Assembly (NCBI GenBank): GCA_032251435.1
Contig: JAVVEH010000016.1
Coordinates: 1-64,000 of the forward strand
DNA length: 64,000 nt
Origin: JAVVEH01 sp032251435
Lineage (GTDB): Bacteria; Verrucomicrobiota; Lentisphaeria; Oligosphaerales; MVZH01
Direction: 5' to 3'
Position 1 is the first letter of the stretch. The number at the start of each line of letters is the position of its first letter. This document shows, one piece after another, positions 43,825-51,744 of the stretch. Below the pieces are notes generated by a model, which was not told the DNA's origin, searched no databases, and saw only the letters and a list, made by a program, of their open reading frames with translations. A program made the translations under genes and the position numbers.

Positions 43825-46167
43825 ATGACCACGTTAAGCATCAAACTACCGTCTCACAGCGATGCCGGGGCGGAGAGCGACCCGCAGCAGATCGAGATCA
43901 CGCATCTGGCGGCCCGCGAACTGTCCCTTGCCGACCTGCAGGAGGCGCGTTCCCCTTCCCCGGGCGTTGTTATCCTTTTGCCGCAATCCGACAGTTTTAC
44001 GCTAACCATTGACGACGAGCCCGGACTCATGGTGCCGGGAGTCGCGCAGGTGTTGAGCGGCAATTCGGCCTGGGGCGTTGTGCCGCCTGCCTCCGCGGAG
44101 GACGGGGAGACCACTCACGTCTCAGTTGCATTGGTCGAATTGAACGCGGTGATCAATGATGCTATCCCGCTGCAGGAACTGCTCGGCCTGCCCAGACATC
44201 TGAACACCCGGGCGAGCGAAGAGGCGGAGCGGCTGTGTGAAAATCTTGTCTGCCATGGTGCGGAATTGATTCTTTCTCCAGGACAGCCCGATGTCATGCA
44301 GCATCTCATCGCCGTCCGCCTGGTTGCCTTGCTGCTGACTTCGGCCGGTATCCCCCAGCTAGACAAAAACGACGAGCAGTGGGATGACCGGATCCTGAAA
44401 CTGAAGACATTTTTAGTCAATAATATGGGCTTCCCCCCCACGACTGACGAAATGGCTGTTCATATGGGGATGTCGCGCTCGAGTTTCTATCGCTGGGCAG
44501 CTCCCCTGCTGGGCTGTTCGCCGGTTCAATACCTGCGCCAGATGCGCCTGGAGAAAAGCCAGGAACTGCTCCATAACACCTCGCTGTCCATAGAGCGGAT
44601 TGCGGAATGCACCGGCTTCAGCTCCCGCCAGCATATGTGGCAGGAATTTTCCAAACAGTTTCAGATTACCCCGGCTCAACTGCGGCGGCAGATCAAGCGG
44701 ATATCCCAGGACAATCCGTTGGACAAGGTGGAGAGTCTTATCCGGCAACACCGCTTTGAGGAAGCTCTGACAACTTGCAAAAGCAGGCTGCGCGACACGC
44801 CGGCCGGTCATGCCAGAGATCAGATCCTGGAGCAGCAGGCCCGCTGTCTGTATGCCATGGGCAAGATCAACGAAGCCGTGGAAACTTGGGAGGCCATGCT
44901 CAAAGGGCCATGGGCCATTGAGGCCGGGCAACAGCTTTGCAGCCATCACTACAGGTGCGGAAATTACCAGCAGGCCAGTGAAATCTTCGCTGAACTCTTT
45001 GCGAAGGCAACCGAAAACCAGCGGCATGACCTGATCATGTCCTGGTGCCACCAGGTGGGGGGACTGGTGGCCAGACGGATCTCCGGGCCGCTTCCCGACT
45101 ATCTGAATGTTCGGCGGCACTACTTTCCGGGCAATGTGCGCAGCATGTCGGTCACGGCCGAGGCTCTCAAGGGGCTTGGACAGGAGAATCGGGTGATGAA
45201 GGAATGCCCAGACTTACACGGCCGGCACATGCACGCGCTCCGTCGGGCCGGGCTATTCCATCTGGGGATTGAAGGAACAGAAGCGGGCACGGAAGGAGGC
45301 AAGGCAACCTCCTTGATGTTTATGGGACAGTATGCGGAAGCAATGGAACTGGCACCGCATGATCCCGGGCTTATGGCCCAGGCGCTCACCCGACTGGGAC
45401 GGGCCAGCGAGGCCGTCGCCTGCTACCCCGATCACTGCCAGGAGGCCTATCTCGTCCTGGGAAAATATCAGGAACTGCTTGACCGCTGGCCCGAGCCGTC
45501 GGAACACCAGGTGCTGGCACTTTCCGCTCTGAACAGGGCCGAAACCTTGCGGGATTATCCGGAGCAGCATGGGACGTTGTGGTATCTGGCGCAGTTCCAT
45601 CTCGGGCCGGATCACTTTCTGGCGGTGAGAAAACCGCGCCAGCCGGAATTTCACATTCCGGCTCTGTGCTGGAAGGCAGTGCAGCTGCTGGCGGCGGGAG
45701 AGGCCGAACAAGCTGATACGTTTCTCCGCAAAATCCCCCTGGTGCAATCGGCCGACTACTGGCGATGGGCGGAACCCAGTTGCAATGAAACGAGTCTGAC
45801 AACCATCACCCGGGGCCTGGCCGGGAAACTCGACCTGGCCCAGGCTGAACTGAAAAGAATTGTTGAAAAACTGAAATATACCGACTACCAGTGTATGTGG
45901 CATGACGCCGCATTTTTACTGGGCGCGATTGACGCGGAAGCCTACAAGCATCAACCCTGTCAAGCCAACGTGGAAAACCGCCTGGCTCTGATCATGATCC
46001 TGAAGGACGACCTGGACAACCGGGGAACCGCTGAAAGTTACCACTCGCTCCTGGAGCGGCTTTCGGGCTTTTACCTGTTGTCAAGACCCCAGTTGCGGGC
46101 GTTCCTCAACTGGCGTCTACAATCTTTGATCCAAGAGCGCGGGCCGGACTTTCGTGTCCGGCTTTGA
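43825..46167 (+). CDS. AraC-type transcription regulator fused to a TPR-like helical domain
   Basis: Predicted 780-residue regulator. Residues 1-180 form a beta-rich sensor-like part. Two AraC helix-turn-helix motifs occupy about 190-290 (TTDEMAVHMGMSRSSFYRW; IERIAECTGFSSRQHMWQEFSKQF), and the rest is helical with TPR-like repeats (LEQQARCLYAMGKINEAVETWEAML, YQQASEIFAELFAKATE). In bacterial AraC proteins the DNA-binding part is normally at the C-terminus; here a large repeat domain follows it, probably for protein contacts. No transmembrane segment is seen. GTAGGT precedes the ATG. The targets are unknown; the carbohydrate and surface genes of this window are candidates only by proximity. Confidence 0.87.
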   Translation: MTTLSIKLPSHSDAGAESDPQQIEITHLAARELSLADLQEARSPSPGVVILLPQSDSFTLTIDDEPGLMVPGVAQVLSGNSAWGVVPPASAEDGETTHVSVALVELNAVINDAIPLQELLGLPRHLNTRASEEAERLCENLVCHGAELILSPGQPDVMQHLIAVRLVALLLTSAGIPQLDKNDEQWDDRILKLKTFLVNNMGFPPTTDEMAVHMGMSRSSFYRWAAPLLGCSPVQYLRQMRLEKSQELLHNTSLSIERIAECTGFSSRQHMWQEFSKQFQITPAQLRRQIKRISQDNPLDKVESLIRQHRFEEALTTCKSRLRDTPAGHARDQILEQQARCLYAMGKINEAVETWEAMLKGPWAIEAGQQLCSHHYRCGNYQQASEIFAELFAKATENQRHDLIMSWCHQVGGLVARRISGPLPDYLNVRRHYFPGNVRSMSVTAEALKGLGQENRVMKECPDLHGRHMHALRRAGLFHLGIEGTEAGTEGGKATSLMFMGQYAEAMELAPHDPGLMAQALTRLGRASEAVACYPDHCQEAYLVLGKYQELLDRWPEPSEHQVLALSALNRAETLRDYPEQHGTLWYLAQFHLGPDHFLAVRKPRQPEFHIPALCWKAVQLLAAGEAEQADTFLRKIPLVQSADYWRWAEPSCNETSLTTITRGLAGKLDLAQAELKRIVEKLKYTDYQCMWHDAAFLLGAIDAEAYKHQPCQANVENRLALIMILKDDLDNRGTAESYHSLLERLSGFYLLSRPQLRAFLNWRLQSLIQERGPDFRVRL

Positions 46168-46229
46168 CGGGCAGGAACCCCCGGCCTGCGGCATCCTTAT
46201 CTCAAGAGAGCTGAAAATACTGGATGCCG

Positions 46230-46322
46230 TCAATACGTGATGAATGTGCTTCCGGGCGCTCCGCAAATACCGCATTTTTCGGGAATGAATTTTTCGATAT
46301 TGCCACATGTCGGGCACAGATT
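46230..46322 (-). pseudogene. Rubredoxin-like zinc-ribbon fragment
   Basis: The minus strand reads NLCPTCGNIEKFIPEKCGIC then GAPGSTFITY and a stop, the pattern CPxCG..EKCxICGAP seen at the C-termini of rubrerythrins and small rubredoxin-like proteins. The frame has a TAA immediately before the Asn codon and no start codon, so about 30 residues remain of a lost gene. It could also be a chance resemblance, but the spacing of the four Cys is exact. Confidence 0.45.
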
Positions 46323-46599
46323 TTAACAACTCCCGGACATTCTGGCTTTGCGGAAGCAGGTAGCCGGAGTCCCGGATAACATCTCCGCCATCACTTTTTT
46401 AGGGTAGCCACGCTTTATCATTTTCCAAATAAAACATGGGTTTAATGGCATTTTAAGCGGTCCACTTAGGTTTATTCCTTAATGTCATGGACGGTTCGGT
46501 CCCGCGTTTTTTCTCCCTTCAGGTTCTTGACCCCGGGAACTTACCGGCTATGGTGACCAGCTTTGCTGGATAACGACCTATAAAAAGGGCTGTCTCGTC
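46323..46599 (+). other. Gene-free leader upstream of the corrinoid-activator gene
   Basis: No coding frame is convincing in this stretch. Close to the gene an imperfect inverted repeat, GACCAGCTTTGCTGGATAAC (46555), and AAAAAGGG (46582) are seen. The whole could be a structured 5' leader, but it matches no riboswitch class I can recognise. Confidence 0.3.
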
Positions 46600-48468
46600 A
46601 TGTCTACTGCTCACTTATCATGTAAAGTTGTCTTTCAGCCAAGCGGAAAGACACGCCTTGTTCCGTTTGAAACGACGATCTCCCAAGCCGCCGCCTTGGC
46701 CGGGCTGGCGATTCACAACCCCTGCGGCGGGCAGGGCACGTGCGGAAAGTGCCGGGTCATCGTCCACAGCGGGGACTGTCCACCCAGTAGCCACTGCCGG
46801 GAAATATTAACCGCGCGCCAATTGGAGCGCGGGGCGCGTCTGGCATGCAAATGCCAAATCCAGTCGGACGCGGTCGTGGAAATTCCCTTTGAATCACTGA
46901 TTGACCAACCCGATAATAAAATTCTCACCGCCGGGGAGAGTCAGGCGGTTGAGGTGTCGCCGGCTGTTTACAAGCGCTTCTTTAACCTGCCCGCGCCGAC
47001 ATCCGAAGATGACATCAGTGATCTGGAGCGGTTGGCCCGGGAACTGGACCTGCCCTTGTTCGCCCATTTGCCGGTACTGCGGGAGCTCCCCGGATTTTTG
47101 CGGGAGAACGCGTTTTCCGGAACCGCCCTGCTGCGTAACGGGGATCAACTTCTGGGACTGGAAGCTGGTGATACCGAGGACACCTGCTATGGCGTGGCGT
47201 TTGACATTGGCACGACCACGCTGGTCGGCACACTGATTCATCTGCCGAGCGGTCAGGAAAAACACGTTGTCGCCCGGATGAATCCCCAGATTCCGGTCGG
47301 GGATGATGTGATTACCCGTATTCAAGCCACCCGGCAGACACCCCCCAAACTCGCGGAGATGCGGAAAGCCATTATCGGCACGGTCAATGAGATTCTCGCC
47401 GAGCTGGCGGCCGGTGAGGGGATATCAATTGAATCCATCTATGAAATTGTTCTGGCCGGGAATACAACCATGCAGCACATCCTCTGCGGTGTCAGCCCGG
47501 CGGCTCTAGGTGAAGTGCCGTTTCCCCCGGTGTTCCGCCGGGGGCTGGCTCTGGCGGCCGCTGATCTTGGCGTGACGGTCAATCCCAAGGGCGTGGTTTT
47601 TGTTTTTCCCAACATCGGGGGGTTTGTCGGTGGCGACACGGTGGCCGGGATTCTGGCCGCGTCGCTGGACACGGCGGACAAACCCGTGGTGTTGGTGGAT
47701 ATCGGAACCAACGGGGAAATTGTTCTGGCCCACGACGGCGGTTTGATGGCGACCTCCACGGCCGCGGGACCCGCGTTCGAGGGGGCCCGGATCACGCATG
47801 GCATGCGGGCGGCGGATGGGGCCATTGAAAAAATATGGTTCGCCGACGGCGATGTCCGCATGCGGACGGTGGGCGACGAAGCCCCGGTCGGTCTGTGCGG
47901 AACGGCCCTGATTGACCTAACCGCGGTGCTTTTGGATCTGGGGGTGGTTGACATCACCGGGCGGATTCTGGAGGACGGAGAACTGCCTGAAAGCCTGCCT
48001 GAAGCCGTTCGCAAACGGATTATCAGGGATGAAGCCGGCGTTCCCTCGTTCGCTCTGGCCTTTCCGGAACAAACCACGTCGGGCGAGGGAGTCCTGTTAT
48101 TTCAACGGGATCTGCGGGAACTACAGCTGGCCAGCGGGGCGATCCGGGCCGGGGTCAGTATCATGATCCGGCAGGCGGGACTGACCGTGGATGACATTTC
48201 AGAAGTCCTTCTGGCTGGGGCGTTCGGTAATTATATCCGCCGGGAGAACGCCTGCCGGATTGGACTGCTCCCGGATTTGCCGGTGGAACGGATCCGGTTT
48301 ATCGGCAACGCAGCCAGTGGCGGCGCGAAAATGGCCTTGCTGTCCGGCGCCACACGGAAACGGGCCGAGGCCTTCGCCGGCAAGGTCGAGCACATCGACC
48401 TGTCTTCCGATCCGGATTTCCAGATGGAATTCGGCATGGCCATGATGTTTCCGGGAGAGGAATTTTAA
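46600..48468 (+). CDS. RACo-type reductive activator of corrinoid proteins (2Fe-2S ferredoxin plus ASKHA ATPase)
   Basis: Predicted 622-residue cytoplasmic protein. A plant-type 2Fe-2S domain has Cys42, Cys48, Cys51 and Cys83 (NPCGGQGTCGKC, LACKC). After a linker the ASKHA ATPase domain follows with FDIGTTTLVG, NTTMQHILCG, VLVDIGTNGEIVL and a late GNAASGGAKMALLSG. Such proteins (RACo/RamA/DUF4445) use ATP to reduce inactive Co(II) corrinoid proteins during methyl transfer. No methyltransferase or corrinoid protein is adjacent, and a broken glycosidase follows directly, so its partner must be elsewhere. AGGG lies upstream of the ATG at 46600. Confidence 0.92.
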   Translation: MSTAHLSCKVVFQPSGKTRLVPFETTISQAAALAGLAIHNPCGGQGTCGKCRVIVHSGDCPPSSHCREILTARQLERGARLACKCQIQSDAVVEIPFESLIDQPDNKILTAGESQAVEVSPAVYKRFFNLPAPTSEDDISDLERLARELDLPLFAHLPVLRELPGFLRENAFSGTALLRNGDQLLGLEAGDTEDTCYGVAFDIGTTTLVGTLIHLPSGQEKHVVARMNPQIPVGDDVITRIQATRQTPPKLAEMRKAIIGTVNEILAELAAGEGISIESIYEIVLAGNTTMQHILCGVSPAALGEVPFPPVFRRGLALAAADLGVTVNPKGVVFVFPNIGGFVGGDTVAGILAASLDTADKPVVLVDIGTNGEIVLAHDGGLMATSTAAGPAFEGARITHGMRAADGAIEKIWFADGDVRMRTVGDEAPVGLCGTALIDLTAVLLDLGVVDITGRILEDGELPESLPEAVRKRIIRDEAGVPSFALAFPEQTTSGEGVLLFQRDLRELQLASGAIRAGVSIMIRQAGLTVDDISEVLLAGAFGNYIRRENACRIGLLPDLPVERIRFIGNAASGGAKMALLSGATRKRAEAFAGKVEHIDLSSDPDFQMEFGMAMMFPGEEF

Positions 48469-48471
48469 AAA

Positions 48472-48700
48472 TTGATCAATACCAGCAAGGTGGCCGATTA
48501 CGTGCGGCGCTTCAACGACGGTGATACCGAGCTGTATCCCCAGGCGATTCCGAACCGCGACGCGCTTGCGTTCATGGAAGCCAATGTGCCGCGGTTCGAA
48601 TGCCCCGACACCATCCTGGAACGGACGTATTATTTCCGGTGGTGGACCTACCGCAAGCATATCAAGGAGACACCACACGCTTCTTTGTGATCACGCTGAC
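48472..48700 (+). pseudogene. N-terminal fragment of a trehalase-like (alpha/alpha)6 glycosidase
   Basis: Immediately after the activator gene the frame from a TTG reads VADYVRRFNDGDTELYPQAI, then FMEANVPRFECPDTILERTY and YFRWWTYRKHIKETP, closely resembling the N-terminus of large MGH1/trehalase-like glycosidases. It then breaks: the continuation FVIT is found in another frame, and all further homology is lost by about 48700. Only some 75 of several hundred residues remain, so it is a pseudogene left by a deletion next to the converging CsgG-like gene. Confidence 0.65.
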
Positions 48701-48765
48701 AACCGAAAGACTGGTTCAGCCGCCCCCGGCGGGGAGGAACCGACCGCTCCCCGATGGCACGCCGC

Positions 48766-49692
48766 TCAGTCGGCGGCGGGGAAAATCGTCATGCCTTTTT
48801 CGACCTTGTCAGCGCCACTGAGCGCCTTGCAGATCGCGACCTTTTCCTTGACCTCAGTCACTTCGAGAGTGGCGACCTTGGTCATCTCGCTGTCAAGCAC
48901 CTCTCCGGTGTCCGGGTCGACGATTTCCTCGACCCCGCCGACGACGAATGTCATGCCGACGGCAACCCCTTCGCGAGTGCCCCGGTTGATGATGACCTTG
49001 GCGGGACTGGCCAGAACAACGGTTCCCTCCCAGGGGACCTTGTCGAGCTGTTCGATAAGAAAGCCGACGCATTGATCAACCGCGTCGGCACAGGCTTTGC
49101 CGACGTTGTCGTCCAGAAATCCGCCTAGATTGCCGGTCAATCCCCCGAGTTTCGACCCGTAGTAGCCAAGATTCAGACCGCGCTTGTGTGACTTGCCGAC
49201 CACCGATTTCGAGGCGGCGACCTGGCCGGTCTCGGAATTAACCAGGTAGATGGTCATATTGATCTCCGCTTTGCTGCCGCTGCCGCCAACGCGGATTCCC
49301 TTGAAGCCGATTCCGCCGCCGCCCCCGGTCGTCTCCTGGACATGGGTGATCGAACCGCGGACTAGCAGTTGGGCGGGGGTCATGCGCCCGACTTTCGGGG
49401 CTTTTTTCCCTCCGGCGGCCCGGTCGCTGGCGGCAAAGTCCTGTTCTTTCATCGCGGCGTTGCGCATTTCGGCAGTACCCAGCACAATGAATTGGTCCGT
49501 GGCTTTAAGACGGTCGGTCATCAAGGTTTCAAAGCCCTCGCCGAGACTCCAGCGTCCCCGCCAGTTGGCTTCATTGTCAAACGTGCTAACCGTGATCGTG
49601 TAGCGCAAGTTGCCCTCCGCCGCGGACAGCGTCAGGGGAAGACAAAGCAAAGCCAGACTACCGGCTTTAAGTAAAGCTCTTGGAAGATTCAT
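48766..49692 (-). CDS. CsgG/HfaB-like exported protein
   Basis: Predicted 308-residue protein with a signal peptide (MNLPRALLKAGSLALLCLPLTLSAAEG). The body matches the CsgG family outline: TITVSTFDNEANW, GFETLMTDRLKATDQFIVLGTAEM, LLVRGSITHVQE, and INMTIYLVNSETGQVAASKSV. CsgG itself is an outer-membrane lipoprotein pore for curli; here there is no lipobox Cys at the cleavage site and no curli gene nearby, so a periplasmic or different envelope role is likely. The C-terminal domain (AKVIINRGTREGVAVGMTF) is a small beta module often seen in these homologues. AGGAGG stands five bases before the ATG. Confidence 0.85.
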   Translation of the reverse strand: MNLPRALLKAGSLALLCLPLTLSAAEGNLRYTITVSTFDNEANWRGRWSLGEGFETLMTDRLKATDQFIVLGTAEMRNAAMKEQDFAASDRAAGGKKAPKVGRMTPAQLLVRGSITHVQETTGGGGGIGFKGIRVGGSGSKAEINMTIYLVNSETGQVAASKSVVGKSHKRGLNLGYYGSKLGGLTGNLGGFLDDNVGKACADAVDQCVGFLIEQLDKVPWEGTVVLASPAKVIINRGTREGVAVGMTFVVGGVEEIVDPDTGEVLDSEMTKVATLEVTEVKEKVAICKALSGADKVEKGMTIFPAAD

Positions 49693-49797
49693 CGCGACCT
49701 CCTGAATTTCTTGGCGAACATTATAGAGAATACGAACGCGACACGCGACCGCATACCATCGTATTCATACTATGCCGGGAACCACCAATAAGTCAAG

Positions 49798-49994
49798 TTC
49801 GGAGTTCTCATCTCCTCTTAGACCATTTTTGGGAAAAATGGTCGGGGCGCGGAGATTGCCGTTTCGCGGCGCTTCACTGCCAACCGCTTCGGGTTGGCCT
49901 CTGTTCCTCGGCAAGCTCGGAACGGTCAAACTCCTTCGGAGTTCTCATCTCCTCTTAGACCATTTTTGGGAAAAATGGTCGGGGCGCGGAGATT
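49798..49994. repeat. 60-bp perfect direct repeat containing the 3' end of tRNA-Pro
   Basis: Bases 49798-49857 and 49935-49994 are identical over 60 positions. The second copy includes the last part of the tRNA gene (T-arm 3' side, acceptor stem and encoded CCA), and both copies include the inverted repeat CCATTTTTGGGAAAAATGG. The arrangement is that of a tRNA attachment-site scar or a small local duplication; only 77 bases separate the copies. Confidence 0.92.
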
Positions 49995-50053
49995 CGAACT
50001 CCGGACCTTCTGGTCCCAAACCAGACGCGCTAACCAGACTGCGCTACGCCCCG
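49976..50053 (-). tRNA. tRNA-Pro (UGG)
   Basis: The minus strand folds into a complete cloverleaf: acceptor CGGGGCG/CGCCCCG, D-arm GCGCAGTCTGGTTAGCGC, anticodon stem TCTGG/CCAGA with loop TTTGGGA (anticodon TGG), and T-arm with GTTCGAATC. The discriminator A and the CCA end are encoded (49976-49979), so 77-78 nt are transcribed as mature tRNA. Downstream TTTTTCCCAAAAATGG can form a terminator-like hairpin. Confidence 0.97.
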
Positions 50054-50238
50054 TGAATCAAGAAGGCCTATAACGTACTGCGGAAGTCATGTTTTGCAAC
50101 GGGGAAAGTGTTGATTTATCAGCCGGATGCGGACGCGGGCTTGCGACTTGCAAACAAGCGAGTGTCATTTAAGGTAGCCCCCAAGGTCTTGCGAATTAAT
50201 TTATGTGACAGGCGACAACGGTATGACGGATAATTATT

Positions 50239-51519
50239 ATGACTGATCCATTCACCGACCTTGCGATTATCGGCGCCGGCGCCGGAGGCCTGATGGGGGC
50301 GGTCATGGCCGCTCAGGCGGGGATACGGTGCGTCTTAATCGAACGCAAACCGCAACCCGGGCGAAAACTGTTGATGTGCGCCAATAATCGGTGTAATCTG
50401 ACCAATGATCTGGCCGCTGATGACATGATCGCCGCTTATGGCGCTCCCGTCGGTGATTTCCTCACACCGGCGATCACGGGACTGTCACCCCGGGCGCTCT
50501 GCCAATGGTTCGCCGCCAATGGCTTGAAAACCCGGACGCATAAAGACGGCAAAGTGTTTCCCCATAGCGAAAAATCCACGGATGTGATTCGGTTTTTCAG
50601 CGGTCAATTGCGTGATCACAACGTGCCGGTGATGTATAATGCGCCGGTTGAAGCAATTGAACGGTTGCCTGACGGCTTTTTGGTAGTCTGCGCTTGTTTC
50701 ACCTTGAGGGCGCGGACCATTTTGCTGGCGACAGGGGGGGTGAGTTATCCAAAGACGGGATCTGTCGGGGACGGGCAAAAGATCGCCCGGTCCCTGGGGC
50801 ATAAAATCACACCGTACCGCCCCGGACTAGTTGGCTGGGATGTCGCTGAGCGGTGGCTGACGACGGCGGGGCAGGGGGCTTTGCCTGGCGCCAAGGTCAC
50901 GATTTACGCGGGAGAGACGTGTGTCGGCGCGACGACCGGTGAAATTGAGTATTCACATCAGGGAATTCGCGGGCCTGCGGTCATTGACGCCAGTCGGCTC
51001 ATGGCCAGGCACGGGGGCAGTGAGTTCCGACTCGAAGTGGACCTCTTTCCCCGATGGTCCGAAAACGAGTTGACCGATCAACTGGAACGCGGCCTGGGCG
51101 CCAACGCCGGAAGTGTGGCCAAAACGTTGGCCGGCCGCATGCTTTCCCCGCCCTTTGTCCGAGGATTTTTCAAGCACGCGTCACTGCGCGAAAACGCGTC
51201 TTCAGCCACTGTCAGCGCCGCATTGAAACACTGGCTGTTGACACCGGTGAAATCCCGGCCATTGAAAGAGGCCATGGTCACGGTCGGCGGTGTTTCCTTG
51301 GCGGAAGTCAACCCCGGGACAATGGGCTCCAAACTGGTTCCCGGTCTTTATTTCTGTGGTGAAGTCTTGGATATTGACGGTCCCACGGGCGGATTTAATC
51401 TGCACGCCGCTTTCGCTACCGCCACATTAGCGGCGCGGGCGGTCGCCGCGGGAACTGAGGGGAAGAAAAAACCGCCGCGGAACCCGCGGCGGGACAAGGG
51501 CGGAAAGAAAAAATTCTGA
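50239..51519 (+). CDS. HI0933/BaiN-like FAD-dependent oxidoreductase
   Basis: Predicted 426-residue flavoprotein. The N-terminal Rossmann motif is IIGAGAGGLMGAVMAA with Glu35 after it (LIERK), followed by the family signature KLLMCANNRCNLTN. Further motifs are ILLATGGVSYPKTGS and, near the end, GLYFCGEVLDIDGPTGGFNL. The family is widespread with largely unproven reactions; BaiN acts in bile-acid dehydroxylation in one clostridium, but that role should not be carried over. The basic tail (GKKKPPRNPRRDKGGKKKF) is encoded by a GC-rich inverted repeat (51470-51490) that may double as a terminator. A weak ribosome binding site precedes the ATG. Confidence 0.9.
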   Translation: MTDPFTDLAIIGAGAGGLMGAVMAAQAGIRCVLIERKPQPGRKLLMCANNRCNLTNDLAADDMIAAYGAPVGDFLTPAITGLSPRALCQWFAANGLKTRTHKDGKVFPHSEKSTDVIRFFSGQLRDHNVPVMYNAPVEAIERLPDGFLVVCACFTLRARTILLATGGVSYPKTGSVGDGQKIARSLGHKITPYRPGLVGWDVAERWLTTAGQGALPGAKVTIYAGETCVGATTGEIEYSHQGIRGPAVIDASRLMARHGGSEFRLEVDLFPRWSENELTDQLERGLGANAGSVAKTLAGRMLSPPFVRGFFKHASLRENASSATVSAALKHWLLTPVKSRPLKEAMVTVGGVSLAEVNPGTMGSKLVPGLYFCGEVLDIDGPTGGFNLHAAFATATLAARAVAAGTEGKKKPPRNPRRDKGGKKKF

Positions 51520-51522
51520 CGC

Positions 51523-51567
51523 GTGGAAGTCGTGGAAGGCGTGGAAGGCGTGGAAGTCGTGGAAGGC
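51523..51567. repeat. Five tandem 9-bp units
   Basis: GTGGAAGTC, GTGGAAGGC, GTGGAAGGC, GTGGAAGTC and GTGGAAGGC follow each other directly after the flavoprotein stop codon. A palindromic stretch built on CCGCGGCGGAAAATTAATTC follows at 51585. The intergenic gap to 51744 holds no gene. Confidence 0.85.
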
Positions 51568-51744
51568 GGGGAAGCAAGCAGGACCCGCGGCGGAAAATTA
51601 ATTCCGCGGCGCTGATTTTCCGCTCCGCAACCGTGCATTTTTTTTAATCCGGGTTAGCTTACAGTCAGTTGAAAAATATGCCTTCCGAGCGGATTAACTG
51701 GCTGGAAGCGCAGGCGGTTTTACGGAAATCAACAAGGAGCAAGT

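Noticed and set aside
46440..46599. Riboswitch upstream of the corrinoid activator
   Set aside because: Some small inverted repeats are present, but none of the conserved cores of cobalamin, SAM, SAH or THF riboswitches could be found.
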